A DNA stretch of 64,000 nucleotides from DATBLY01 sp963705545. GTDB taxonomy: Bacteria; Actinomycetota; UBA4738; HRBIN12. A program made the position numbers and the translations under genes. The stretch spans positions 444,892-508,891 of the forward strand of contig CAVPJX010000002.1 of NCBI GenBank assembly GCA_963705545.1, in the 5' to 3' direction. Below are positions 24,052-32,736 of this stretch, piece after piece; the stretch's first letter is position 1; every line of letters begins with the position of its first letter. The notes under the pieces were generated by a model. That model did no database searches and was not told where the DNA came from. It worked only from the letters and a program-made list of their open reading frames with translations.

Positions 24052-26130
24052 ATGGCCAGCCTCGCCCAGCCGATCGTCGTCGCGCCGCCACCTGAACCCG
24101 AGCGGTTCGCGAACCGGGAGCTGTCGTGGCTCGACTTCAACGGCCGGGTGCTGGCGCTCGCGGAGGATCTGGATCGGCCGCTCCTGGAGCGGGCACGGTT
24201 CCTCGCGATCTTCAGCAGCAACCTGGACGAGTTCTTCCAGATCCGTGTCGCCGGGCTGAAGGAGCAGCTCTCGGTCGGGCTCACGACGTCGACCTCGCCG
24301 GACGGGCTCACGCCCCGCGAGGCGCTCGACGCGATCAGCGAACGCGTCCGGGAGCTGAAGACCCGGCAGCATCAGATCTGGGCGAAGAGCGTTCGGCCGC
24401 GCCTGGAGGCGAACGGGGTCCGCATCCTCGATTGGTCCGAGCTGGATCCGTCGGATCGGCAACATCTCCGTCGGACGTACGAGGAGCGGGTCCACCCGAT
24501 CCTGACCCCGCTCTCCGTCGACCCCGCACATCCGTTCCCCTACATCTCCAACCTGTCGCTGAATCTCGCGGTGGTCGTCCGCGATCTCGAGACGGACGTG
24601 CGGCGGTTCGCCCGCGTGAAGGTGCCGCCGAACATCGCGCGCTTCCAGCGGCTCCCGGGCGGCGACCGGTTCATCCCGCTCGAGCAGGTGATCGCCGCGA
24701 ACCTCGACACGCTGTTCCCGGGCATGGAGATCGAGGCCGTTCACCCGTTCCGGGTGACGCGCGACGCGGATCTGGAGCTCGAGATCGACGAGGCCGACGA
24801 CCTGCTCTCAGCGATCCAGTCGATCCTCCGGCAGCGGGAGCGGTCGCCCGAGGCGGTCCGGCTCGAGGTCCACCGGTCGATGCCGAAGTTCGTGCGTTCA
24901 TTGCTCGAGGAGGAGTTGAAGCTCGAACCCGTGGACGTCTACGTCACGAAGTCGATGCTCGGGTTCTCCGACCTGTTCGAGCTCGTGAAGCTGGACCGGC
25001 CGGACCTACTGTACCCACCGTGGAGCGGCACGACGCAGGCTCGCCTCCAACCGTCCGCGAACTCGCGCGAGGACATCTTCGCCGTGCTCCGTGACGGCGA
25101 CGTGCTCGTGCAGCACCCCTACGACGCGTTCTCGACGTCGGTCTCGATGTTCGTGGAGCAGGCGGCTCGCGACCCGAACGTCCTCGCGATCAAGCAGACC
25201 CTGTATCGGACGTCGGCGACCGACAGCCCGATCATGCGCGCGCTGGTCCGTGCGGCGGAGGCGGGCAAGCAGACCGTGGCGCTGATCGAGCTCACGGCCC
25301 GGTTCGACGAGGAGACGAACATCGAGTGGGCGAGGGTCCTCGAGGAAGCGGGGGTCCACGTCGTGTACGGCGTCGTCGGTCTGAAGACGCACGCGAAGTG
25401 CATGCTGGTCGTGCGTGACGATGGCGACGCGATCCGGCGCTACTGCCACGTCGGGACGGGCAACTACCACGCGGGGACCGCCGAGCTCTACGAGGACATC
25501 GGGCTCCTGACCGCGGACCCGGAGATCACGGCCGACGTCTCCGACCTGTTCAACTACCTCACCGGCTACAGCCACCAGACGGAGTACCGGCGCATCCTGG
25601 TGGCGCCGATCACGATGCGCGACCGGCTGAGGGAGCTGATCCGCGCGGAGGCCGCGGCCAAGGACGGCCGGATCGTGATGAAGATGAACAGCCTCGTCGA
25701 CCCGGAGATGATCGACGAGCTCTACGCGGCCTCGCAGGCCGGAACCGAGATCGACCTGATCGTGCGCGGGATCTGCTGCCTGCGGCCCGACGTCCCGGGG
25801 CTCTCCGAACGGATCCGGGTCCGATCGATCGTTGGTCGGTACCTCGAGCACTCGCGGGTCTACCGGTTCGGCAGCCCGGAGCGGATGCGCGTGTTCATCG
25901 GTTCGGCGGACCTGATGCCTCGGAACCTGGACCACCGCGTCGAGTGCATCACGGAGATCATCGACGAGGGCCTGAAGGACCGCCTCGACGAGGGCCTGCG
26001 CGTGAACCTCGAGGACGACGTGCTGGCCTGGTCGCTCGGTCCCGACGGATGGTCGAAGGTGCCGACGCGCCACGGCGTCGAGTCGCAGCTCGTCTTCCGC
26101 AGGCTCGCCGAAGGAAGGGCCCTCGGATGA
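24052..26130 (+). CDS. ppk: Polyphosphate kinase 1
   Basis: A 692-residue PPK1 that polymerises phosphate from ATP. N-terminal FANRELSWLDFNGRVLALAED and FLAIFSSNLDEFFQIRVAGL, the catalytic-His region VVGLKTHAKCMLV, GTGNYHAGTAELYEDIGLLT, and the second conserved His in YLEHSRVYRFG followed by SADLMPRNLDHRVE. Normal length. The following CYTH-CHAD gene overlaps its stop by 4 bases (ATGA), making a polyphosphate operon. A weak GAGGAG lies about 15 nt upstream of the chosen ATG; a longer open frame exists upstream but lacks homology. Confidence 0.96.
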   Translation: MASLAQPIVVAPPPEPERFANRELSWLDFNGRVLALAEDLDRPLLERARFLAIFSSNLDEFFQIRVAGLKEQLSVGLTTSTSPDGLTPREALDAISERVRELKTRQHQIWAKSVRPRLEANGVRILDWSELDPSDRQHLRRTYEERVHPILTPLSVDPAHPFPYISNLSLNLAVVVRDLETDVRRFARVKVPPNIARFQRLPGGDRFIPLEQVIAANLDTLFPGMEIEAVHPFRVTRDADLELEIDEADDLLSAIQSILRQRERSPEAVRLEVHRSMPKFVRSLLEEELKLEPVDVYVTKSMLGFSDLFELVKLDRPDLLYPPWSGTTQARLQPSANSREDIFAVLRDGDVLVQHPYDAFSTSVSMFVEQAARDPNVLAIKQTLYRTSATDSPIMRALVRAAEAGKQTVALIELTARFDEETNIEWARVLEEAGVHVVYGVVGLKTHAKCMLVVRDDGDAIRRYCHVGTGNYHAGTAELYEDIGLLTADPEITADVSDLFNYLTGYSHQTEYRRILVAPITMRDRLRELIRAEAAAKDGRIVMKMNSLVDPEMIDELYAASQAGTEIDLIVRGICCLRPDVPGLSERIRVRSIVGRYLEHSRVYRFGSPERMRVFIGSADLMPRNLDHRVECITEIIDEGLKDRLDEGLRVNLEDDVLAWSLGPDGWSKVPTRHGVESQLVFRRLAEGRALG

Positions 26131-27620
26131 GCGAGGAGCGCGAGGTCAAGCTCGCCGCCCCGGCGACGTTCAAGATGCCGGCCTTCGACGGGCTCGGCGA
26201 GGGGATCTCCGTGGAGAGCCCCACCCTCGATCGCTACCAAACGGTCTACCTCGACACACCGGAGTTCCGGCTCGCGCGGTGGGGGGTGAGCCTCCGCCAT
26301 CGGTCGGGCCAGGGGTGGACGGTGAAGCTCCCGCCGGTGATCGACGGCGATCTGATCGTCCGCGGCGAGTACGCCTTCCCGGGGGACGACCCCGGGGAGT
26401 GCCCGCCCGAGGCGCTCGACCCGATCCGCGCCTACGTCCGGACCGCGGAGCTGCGACCGGTGGTGCGGCTGAGGACCGTGCGCCGGAGCATCCGGGCGCG
26501 CGATCTCGAGGACCGGCAGGTCGTCGAGATCACGGACGACGAGGTGTCCGTGTTGTCCGGCCGCCGGATCGCCGCGCGGTTCCGCGAGCTCGAGGTGGAG
26601 ATCGGCGACCACACCCCGCCCTGGCTGCTCGCCGACGTCCTCGGCCTCCTGCGGGCCGCGGGGGCGGGGGACCCGGATCCTACGCCGAAGTACGTGCGGG
26701 CCGTCGGCCCGCTCGGGACCCAGGCTCCCGAGATCGTCACCGCTCAGCTCACGTCCGGCGCGACGGCCGGCGACGTCGTGCGACGGTCGATCGCCACGTC
26801 GGTCGCGCACCTGATCCGTCACGACGTCGTGATGCGCCTGGACACCGATCCCGAGGGTGTTCATCAGGCGCGCGTGTCATCGCGCCGGCTCCGCTCGGAC
26901 CTTCGGACCTTCCGCTCCCTGCTCGACCCCGAGTGGACCCTCGCGCTCCGCGAAGAGCTGCGGTGGCTCGGCGGCGTCCTCGGTCGCACGCGGGACTCGG
27001 ACGTGATGCTCGAGCGGATGACCGGCCGCGCCGCGCTGGTCCCGGAGATGGAGCGACCCGGGGCCGCCCAGATCGTCGAGGTGCTCGAGCAGCGACGGAA
27101 GGAAGCGCACGCCGACCTCCTCGGGACGCTCCGCGGAGACCGGTACGTCGCCCTGCTCGACCGGCTCGTCGCCGCGGCGAACGAACCGGCGTTGCTCCTC
27201 GCCGCCGACCTGCCCGCGGCGCAGGTCCTCCCCGGGCTCGTTCGCGGCCCATGGAAGGCATTGCGTCGGGAGGTTCATTCCGTGGGGCCCCATCCGGCCG
27301 ATCCGGAGCTTCACCGGATCCGGATCCTCACGAAGCGCGTGCGCTACGCGGCCGATCTGGTCGAACCGTTGCTCGGCCGGCCCGCCAGGCGATTCGCGGT
27401 CGCGGCGGCCGACCTGCAGACGGTCCTCGGCGAGCACAACGACGCCGTGGTGGCGGAGGCGTGGCTGCGGGGCTGGGCGGCGGAGGGTCGATCGGGTGAC
27501 GCGACCTTCGCGGCCGGGATGCTGGCGGGCATCGAGCGGGCTTCTGCCGACCGGGCTCGCCGGACCTGGCGTCGCGCCTGGCGACGGCTGGCCGGCACCG
27601 ACCGCAAGACCTGGATGTGA
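26127..27620 (+). CDS. CYTH and CHAD domain protein
   Basis: A 497-residue protein. The N-terminal CYTH (triphosphate tunnel) domain has E4-R-E-V-K8 matching ExExK and strands such as QTVYLDTPEFRLARWGVSLR and GWTVKLPP. The C-terminal CHAD domain is a helical bundle with conserved His/Arg: DPEGVHQARVSSRRLRSDLR, GGVLGRTRDSDVM and RIRILTKRVRYAADLVEPL. CHAD binds polyphosphate and CYTH may hydrolyse tri- or polyphosphate (inferred). Lies between ppk and a Nudix gene with ATGA and GTGA overlaps. Confidence 0.93.
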   Translation: MSEEREVKLAAPATFKMPAFDGLGEGISVESPTLDRYQTVYLDTPEFRLARWGVSLRHRSGQGWTVKLPPVIDGDLIVRGEYAFPGDDPGECPPEALDPIRAYVRTAELRPVVRLRTVRRSIRARDLEDRQVVEITDDEVSVLSGRRIAARFRELEVEIGDHTPPWLLADVLGLLRAAGAGDPDPTPKYVRAVGPLGTQAPEIVTAQLTSGATAGDVVRRSIATSVAHLIRHDVVMRLDTDPEGVHQARVSSRRLRSDLRTFRSLLDPEWTLALREELRWLGGVLGRTRDSDVMLERMTGRAALVPEMERPGAAQIVEVLEQRRKEAHADLLGTLRGDRYVALLDRLVAAANEPALLLAADLPAAQVLPGLVRGPWKALRREVHSVGPHPADPELHRIRILTKRVRYAADLVEPLLGRPARRFAVAAADLQTVLGEHNDAVVAEAWLRGWAAEGRSGDATFAAGMLAGIERASADRARRTWRRAWRRLAGTDRKTWM

Positions 27621-28021
27621 AGATCGTCCGGGCGGCCGGCGGGATCGTCTGGCGCCGTGGCCCGGCGGGAACCGAGATCGTCCTGGTCCATCGGCCGGCG
27701 TACGACGACTGGTCGCTCCCGAAGGGCAAGCTCGAGCGCGGCGAGGACGAGAGGACGGCCGCCATCCGAGAGGTCGACGAGGAGACCGGGCTGCACGTCG
27801 CGCTCGGCGAGGATCTCGGCACGGTCGCCTATCGCGACGCGAAGGATCGGCCGAAGATCGTCCGCTACTTCGAGATGCGCGCGACCGACGACGAACCGCT
27901 GCGCCCGGCCCACGAGATCGACGACGCGCGCTGGCTCCCGCTGGAGCGAGCCCGCGACGTGCTCACGTACGACCACGACCGCCGGATCCTCGATCGGCTT
28001 GGGACGTCCGCGGGCGCCTAA
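27617..28021 (+). CDS. Nudix hydrolase (MutT-like)
   Basis: A 134-residue Nudix protein with the full box GKLERGEDERTAAIREVDEE followed by TGL. Starts VKIVRAAGGIVWRRGPAG as MutT1 and diadenosine-polyphosphate hydrolases of actinobacteria do. In mycobacteria mutT1 also sits beside ppk but carries an extra phosphatase domain, which is absent here. Likely substrates are 8-oxo-dGTP or NpnN. GTG start overlaps the CYTH-CHAD stop; its TAA overlaps the convergent regulator's stop. Confidence 0.92.
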   Translation: MKIVRAAGGIVWRRGPAGTEIVLVHRPAYDDWSLPKGKLERGEDERTAAIREVDEETGLHVALGEDLGTVAYRDAKDRPKIVRYFEMRATDDEPLRPAHEIDDARWLPLERARDVLTYDHDRRILDRLGTSAGA

Positions 28022-28995
28022 CCCAGGAGGTCGAGCAAGGATCGGCCGAGCGGCGTGAGCCGGCTGTAGACGCCGCGACCCACGCGGTCGGCTTCGACCG
28101 CCCCCGATCGACGCAGGACGCCCAGCTGCTGGGACACCGCGGCGGGGGTGAGGTGCAGGCGACGCGCGAGCTCGGTCGTGGTCATCGGGGACTCGAGGGC
28201 GCGCAGGATGTCGGCGCGCGTACCGCCGATCAGCTCGTCCATCGCGCCGCGCGCGCGGGGCGGTTCGGGCTCCCACAGGCTCGCGATCCCGCGCGGTGAG
28301 TACGCGAGCGACGGGGCCATCTCCGGGTCGTGGAGCACGGCGGTCCCAGGCCACGCGAACACCGACGGCACGAGCACGACGCTCCGACCCGCCGGATCGA
28401 GGATGAACGAGCACTGCTTCTCGATGTGGATCGCCCCGTCGCGCCACGACACCTTCGGGTGTAGGTCTTCGAACAGCAGCTCGGGACCGCCGAGCGCGAG
28501 CTGGCGCGCCCGGTACATGACGTCGTTCTCGAGGAGACCGCGGATCGTCGGCCAGTGCGGTTCGATCGTGAGCTTCCAGAACTCCCGCATCTGCTCGGCG
28601 AGCCGCGGCATCATCGCCTGCGGGTCCTCCTCGAGGAGCTGGGCGGGCTCGGGGAGCGACCCCGAGGAGGATCGGAGCTGCTGCAGGTGCGCACGGACGG
28701 TCGCCGGCGGTGTGTCGATCATCCGGTCGAGCTCTTCGTCGAGATCGGGGAACGGCGTCCGCGGCGAGGGGGTCAGGAAGTCCGGGATGTAGTCCTTCCC
28801 CTGGAACAGAGCGAACAGGAGGGTGAGGTCCCGTCCCTCGATCGCGGCCGTCGCCTCGCGGACCCAGGGGAGGTGGAGCGCGTGCTTCGAGGGGTCACGC
28901 ATCGGCTTCATGAGGCTCATGCCGAGCTCCCAGATCGGGGAGAACGCGAAGCGGATCGCGGCCGCGGGTTCGTCCTGTACGTTCGGGCTCGCCAT
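28018..28995 (-). CDS. ArsR-family transcriptional regulator with DUF5937-like N-terminal region
   Basis: A 325-residue regulator. The first about 230 residues (RFAFSPIWELGMSLMKPMRD and onward) form the large helical region of actinobacterial 'DUF5937/ArsR' proteins. The C-terminal winged helix is IGGTRADILRALESPMTTTE, LARRLHLTPAAVSQQLGVLR then GAVEADRVGRGVYSRLT. No Cys metal site is evident, so the signal is not an obvious metal. AT-rich TTAGCTTAATCGC before the start may be its own operator. The target is unknown. Confidence 0.87.
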   Translation of the reverse strand: MASPNVQDEPAAAIRFAFSPIWELGMSLMKPMRDPSKHALHLPWVREATAAIEGRDLTLLFALFQGKDYIPDFLTPSPRTPFPDLDEELDRMIDTPPATVRAHLQQLRSSSGSLPEPAQLLEEDPQAMMPRLAEQMREFWKLTIEPHWPTIRGLLENDVMYRARQLALGGPELLFEDLHPKVSWRDGAIHIEKQCSFILDPAGRSVVLVPSVFAWPGTAVLHDPEMAPSLAYSPRGIASLWEPEPPRARGAMDELIGGTRADILRALESPMTTTELARRLHLTPAAVSQQLGVLRRSGAVEADRVGRGVYSRLTPLGRSLLDLLG

Positions 28996-29107
28996 GATTT
29001 CGCGTTAGCTTAATCGCTTCCGTGTCCGAGCGCAAGTACGTATCCTGCACCCTGAAACGTTGTAGCCATCGCCGAATCATCGGCATGCATGGAAGGAAGG
29101 AGGTGCG

Positions 29108-29254
29108 ATGATCCCCATCGGTGAGTCGGTGGTGCTCCGGGCCCGCGAGCGAGAGCTCCGGCGGGCCGCGGAGCGCGAGCGGCGGCGCGCCGAGTCCCGG
29201 CGTGCGAAGGGGTCGCGAGACACCTCTCCACCCCGGCGGCCGTTGGACCGCTGA
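29108..29254 (+). CDS. Small Arg-rich basic protein
   Basis: A 48-residue protein, MIPIGESVVLRARERELRRA and then alternating Arg/Glu to RRPLDR. AAGGAGGT lies 5 nt upstream, one of the best ribosome sites in the window, which is the main reason to call it. One amphipathic helix, probably nucleic-acid or protein binding. Divergent from the ArsR-type gene and closed by a clear terminator. Confidence 0.55.
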   Translation: MIPIGESVVLRARERELRRAAERERRRAESRRAKGSRDTSPPRRPLDR

Positions 29255-29261
29255 GACCTCC

Positions 29262-29303
29262 GAGGCCCGACCCCTGGGCTCATCCTCTGTGGGGTCGGGC
29301 CTC
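29262..29303. terminator. Bidirectional hairpin terminator
   Basis: GAGGCCCGACCCC, a 16-nt loop, then GGGGTCGGGCCTC: a perfect 13-bp stem between the small basic protein gene and icd. Confidence 0.7.
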
Positions 29304-29316
29304 GCGTCGCCCTGGG

Positions 29317-30760
29317 TCAGTTCTCGCCTTGATCGCGGGTGAACGCGAGCTCCCCGTCGAACTCCTGCAGCTTCTCGATGTGCATCCAGCGATGGCGGCT
29401 CGAGATCCGCTGGAGCAGCTCGTGGACGTCGTCATCGGGGAGGTCTCCCGGGTTCTCCTTGATGATGAACCGCGCGCGCCAGTGATCCAGCGTGTCGGTG
29501 ATCGCGCCCGTGGGCGGATACACCCGGGTCCCGCGCGACGAGATCATCTTCAGCTCTAGCTTCGTGTCGGCGGTGAGCTCGGTCAGCGAATCACCGAGAT
29601 CGATCGCCGACAAGGGCGACTCGACGAACACGTCCAGGCCGACGACGGCGCGGGAGCGCGGCTTGACGTAGTCGGGGTCGGGCGAGAGCTGCGGGAGCTG
29701 CAGCGGGACGTGCTCGCGAACGGTCCAGCCATCCGAGCGGCGCCCCAGGTTGCCGATGATCGCGTCCGTGTACTCGGTGGTGGGCGTCCCTCGGTCGTAC
29801 CCGAGGACGTCGCCCGTGAGGACCCCCGACTCGAGCGTGACGAGCACCGCGTGCTCGATCGCGTCGGCCTGATCGAAGAGTCGCAGATAGCGGAGCATCA
29901 GGACGGCCGACAGGATCACGGCCGTCGGGTTGATCACGTTCTTGCCCGCGTATTTCGGGGCGGATCCGTGGACGGCCTCGAAGATCGCGACCTCGCTGCC
30001 GATATTGGCGGAGGGGGCGTAGCCGAGTCCGCCGACGAGGGCCGAGGAGAGATCGCTGATGATGTCGCCGTTCATGTTCGTCGTCACGATCACGTCGAAC
30101 TGCTCCGGACGTTTGACCAATTGATGCGCGCAGTTATCGATGATCACGTGCCAGGACTCGATGCCGGGGTAGTCCGGCGCGACCTGTTCGAAGACGCGCT
30201 TCAGCGTGCCCTCGGTCATCTTCATGATGTTGGCCTTCGTGGCGCAGGCGACGCTCGTGCGGCCCTCGCTCCTCGCGTACTCGAACGCGAAGCGCGCGAT
30301 CTTCTCGCGAGCCCTTCGTGCTGATCAGCTTGAGGCACTCGGCGACACCCGGCGTCTGCAGGTACTCGATCCCCGCGTAGAGGTCCTCCACGTTCTCCCG
30401 GACCACGACGAGGTCGATCCCCCGACCGGAGTACGGCGTCTTGACGCCGGGGAGTTCGCGGACCGGGCGCACGTTCGCGTAGGTCTCGAAGAGCTTGCGC
30501 AGCGTCACGTTGGCGCTCTTCTCGCCGAAGCCGACGGGGGTCTCGAGCGGGCCTTTCAGCGCGACGCGGGTGCGGGAGATCGACGCGATCGTGTCCTGCG
30601 GGACCCCCGATGGGAGACCCTTGCGGAACACCTCCGCGCCGGCCTCAGCCTCCTCCCAGGCGATGGGTGCGCCGGCCGCCTCGACGATCCGCCGCACCGA
30701 CGCGACGCATTCCGGGCCGATGCCATCGCCGGGGATCAGGGTCACCGGGATCTGGTCCAC
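29317..30760 (-). pseudogene. icd: NADP-type isocitrate dehydrogenase with Thermus-type extension; one frameshift
   Basis: The N-terminal part (VTLIPGDGIGPECVASVRR, TPVGFGEKSANVTLRKLFET, VVVRENVEDLYAGIEY) breaks after LKLISTKG near 30310-30325. The next frame continues REKIARFAFEYARSEGRTSV, MKMTEGTLKRVFEQVA and ends QEFDGELAFTRDQGEN. The joined protein would have about 480 residues and includes the roughly 140-residue C-terminal domain known from Thermus IDH. Substrate residues and NMNGDIISDLSSALVGGLGY are intact. As icd is normally essential, a one-base sequence error is more likely than gene loss. GTG start preceded by GAGGGAGGA. Confidence 0.85.
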
Positions 30761-31060
30761 GATCGTCCTCCCTCGTCCGCCCCGGTCGGGTGCGGGACGA
30801 CCATGCTATCGACTCGCCTCCCAGCCGCCGCCGTCCTCGCCGGTACGGCCGTGCGCTCATGAAGCGGATCCGATCGCTCGCCGTCATGGTCGGCGAGGCG
30901 ACGCTCGTCGCGGTCGCGGTCGCGGGCGACCTGACCCCAACCGGATCCCACCCGACCCGATCCCACCCCTGATCCTGGACCCGTGGCCGCTCGGTCGATG
31001 ACGACGTCGGGGCGCCGATGGCCCGGTTCGCCGTTGCCGGGGCCGACAGGGAGCGGCTGT
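30761..31060. other. Intergenic region between icd and tRNA-Gln
   Basis: About 300 bases. A minus-strand TAGCAT at 30803-30808 is a likely -10 for icd, giving a leader of roughly 35 nt that carries the Shine-Dalgarno. I see no gene in the rest. Confidence 0.45.
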
Positions 31061-31066
31061 TACAGT
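31061..31066 (+). promoter_or_regulatory. -10 box TACAGT of tRNA-Gln
   Basis: TACAGT ends 13 nt before the tRNA 5' end, which fits transcription start just ahead of the tRNA. The -35 region is not obvious. Confidence 0.5.
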
Positions 31067-31079
31067 GCCGTGGCCGCGA

Positions 31080-31150
31080 TGGGGCGTGGTGTAATGGCAG
31101 CACGACAGGTTCTGGCCCTGTTAGTCGAGGTTCGAATCCTTGCGCCCCAG
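31080..31150 (+). tRNA. tRNA-Gln (anticodon CTG)
   Basis: Acceptor TGGGGCG pairs with CGCCCCA, discriminator G. D arm GTGTAATGGCAGCAC, anticodon loop TTCTGGC closed by ACAGG/CCTGT, T arm CGAGGTTCGAATCCTTG. CCA not encoded. Confidence 0.93.
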
Positions 31151-31182
31151 CTGGAACCGGCGTCAGCCCGGATCGGGGCCGA

Positions 31183-32082
31183 TCACGCGGCCGGGGCTGC
31201 GCCGAAGGCGTCGCCCCACATCCCGGCCAGGTCCGCCAGATCCGTCACCCGATCGGCCGGCGGAGGATCGATCTGGAACGATGCGCCCACGTCGGAGAGC
31301 GTGATCGTCGCCGCCATCGACATCGTCCCGTCCCCGCCCGGCGCACCCATCTCGAACGCATAGCTCATGCGCTTGAGGAGCCCGTTCGCGATCCAGACGT
31401 CCACCGGGAGCTCAGGGATGGCGCCGCCGGCCTGCTCGCGCAGCGACCGGATCGCCTTGCGAAGGGCCGCCCGCTGCGCGCTCGGAGCCTGATCCAGCGC
31501 CGCCTCGAGGTCGATCGTCGCGCGGTAGTGGGTGGCCGGATCGCCCTCGATCGTCTCCGCCCCGATCTCCTCGACATCGAACGCGCCGTAGAGGAAGCCG
31601 AAAGCCGACGCCGGGTCGGTCTGGCCCCCGCCGAGGGAGCCCATGCCCGCCCAGTCATCGCCCATGGTCGACGGATCGAGCTTGATCCACGGCGTTTCCA
31701 CGGGGAACATCGCCGCGAACACGTCGGCGCTCAGGTAGATCACGGGCCCACCGTCGACGATCATCTCCATCTTCCCGCCGGGGATCCCCGAGCCCATCCC
31801 TGGATACTCGAACGACATGTGCGCCTCGAGCGATGCCGGGTCGCCGTCGCCGAACACGATCTCGGCCGAACCGTTCATCGACTGCGTCTGCCCGGCGGCC
31901 GAAACGTCGAAGTCGAACGTCATCCGGGCCGATCCCGCCTCGAAGGTGCGCTCGGAAGCGTCGCGCAGGACGGCGACGAGATCCGCGTCCTCGCCCGTCG
32001 CTCCGGAGCCCGTGGAGGGAGCATCCGCGCACGCCGTGAACGCCAGGCCCAGGCACGCGACGACTACCAGCGCTCTCCTCAT
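31183..32082 (-). CDS. Lipoprotein (LppX/LprG-like fold)
   Basis: A 299-residue lipoprotein. MRRALVVVACLGLAFTACAD gives a short signal with Cys18 as the lipidation site. The mature part has the pattern of mycobacterial LppX/LprG or DUF6612-type lipid carriers: ARMTFDFDVSAAGQTQSMNG, a strand-rich half-barrel, IEGDPATHYRATIDLEAAL and DVWIANGLLKRMSY. These proteins shuttle lipids to the outer layer or act as general cell-wall lipoproteins. Start at 32082 is supported by a leaderless TACCCT box. Confidence 0.82.
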   Translation of the reverse strand: MRRALVVVACLGLAFTACADAPSTGSGATGEDADLVAVLRDASERTFEAGSARMTFDFDVSAAGQTQSMNGSAEIVFGDGDPASLEAHMSFEYPGMGSGIPGGKMEMIVDGGPVIYLSADVFAAMFPVETPWIKLDPSTMGDDWAGMGSLGGGQTDPASAFGFLYGAFDVEEIGAETIEGDPATHYRATIDLEAALDQAPSAQRAALRKAIRSLREQAGGAIPELPVDVWIANGLLKRMSYAFEMGAPGGDGTMSMAATITLSDVGASFQIDPPPADRVTDLADLAGMWGDAFGAAPAA

Positions 32083-32088
32083 ACCTTG

Positions 32089-32094
32089 AGGGTA
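32089..32094 (-). promoter_or_regulatory. Leaderless-type -10 box TACCCT of lipoprotein gene
   Basis: Minus-strand TACCCT ends 6 nt before ATG 32082. Confidence 0.55.
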
Positions 32095-32162
32095 TCGGTC
32101 CCGCATGCGAACCGCTTGAACGAGCCGTTGGGTCGTGCGGCGCCGCAGGAGCTTCCGGTGGT

Positions 32163-32192
32163 TTGACCGGTACCGGGAGGTCCGGCTACGGT
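32163..32192 (+). promoter_or_regulatory. Promoter of HU gene
   Basis: TTGACC (32163-32168), 18-bp spacer, TACGGT (32187-32192). Gives a leader of about 19 nt with GCGGAGGTG ahead of ATG 32218, one of the few full -35/-10 promoters visible here. Confidence 0.65.
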
Positions 32193-32217
32193 GGCGACGA
32201 TCGCGGAGGTGACGCGT

Positions 32218-32520
32218 ATGAACAAGGGTGGGCTTGTCGCGGAGGTCGCGAAGCGGACGGGGCTCAGCAAGGCCGACGTCGGCCGCGTGGTTGACGCCTC
32301 GATCGACACGATCCGGGACACGGTGGTTCGCGGCGATCGGGTCACGCTCGCGGACTTCGGGAGCTTCGAGCGGAAGCACCGCAACAAGCGGATCGCGCGG
32401 AACCCCCGCCGCCCGGACGTCCCCATCGTCGTGCCGCCGCGCGATCTTCCGTCCTTCACGCCGGGCAAGGAGTTCCGCGAGCAGGTCATCGCGCGGCCGG
32501 CTCGGCGGAGACGGTCCTAG
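32218..32520 (+). CDS. hup: DNA-binding protein HU
   Basis: A 100-residue nucleoid protein: MNKGGLVAEVAKRTGLSKAD, RVTLADFGSFERKHRNKRIA and the DNA-arm R-N-P. It ends in a short basic tail (ARPARRRRS), much shorter than the Lys/Ala tail of mycobacterial HupB. ATG 32218 is taken over an upstream GTG because of the ribosome site and the conserved MNK start. Its TAG shares CTAG with the convergent cold-shock-like gene. Confidence 0.95.
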   Translation: MNKGGLVAEVAKRTGLSKADVGRVVDASIDTIRDTVVRGDRVTLADFGSFERKHRNKRIARNPRRPDVPIVVPPRDLPSFTPGKEFREQVIARPARRRRS

Positions 32521-32726
32521 TCGACCGTCACCAGTCGGAGGGTCCGGGCGACCTTCCGGCCACCATCGTCCGCCAGGTCGAACCGGACCCGCTGACCGAT
32601 CCGGAGGGTCCGGATCCCCGCCCCCTCGAGCGATGTGGCGTCGATCCCCACCTCGGTCCGGTCCTCCATCAGCAGCGATCCGGCCCGCTCGGCGTCGTCG
32701 AACTCCTTGATCGTTCCCTGCGCCAC
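32517..32726 (-). CDS. Cold-shock-like OB-fold protein
   Basis: A 69-residue protein starting VAQGTIKEFDDAERAGSLLM, with GQRVRFDLADDGGRKVARTL later. It follows the cold-shock domain plan (GTIKEF in place of GTVKWF, then RAGSLL in place of GFGFI), but the aromatic RNA-binding residues are mostly missing, so RNA binding by the usual face is doubtful. GTG start after AGGGGGAAGC. It lies 10 bases after cofC and is likely co-transcribed with it. Confidence 0.75.
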   Translation of the reverse strand: MAQGTIKEFDDAERAGSLLMEDRTEVGIDATSLEGAGIRTLRIGQRVRFDLADDGGRKVARTLRLVTVD

Positions 32727-32736
32727 GCTTCCCCCT

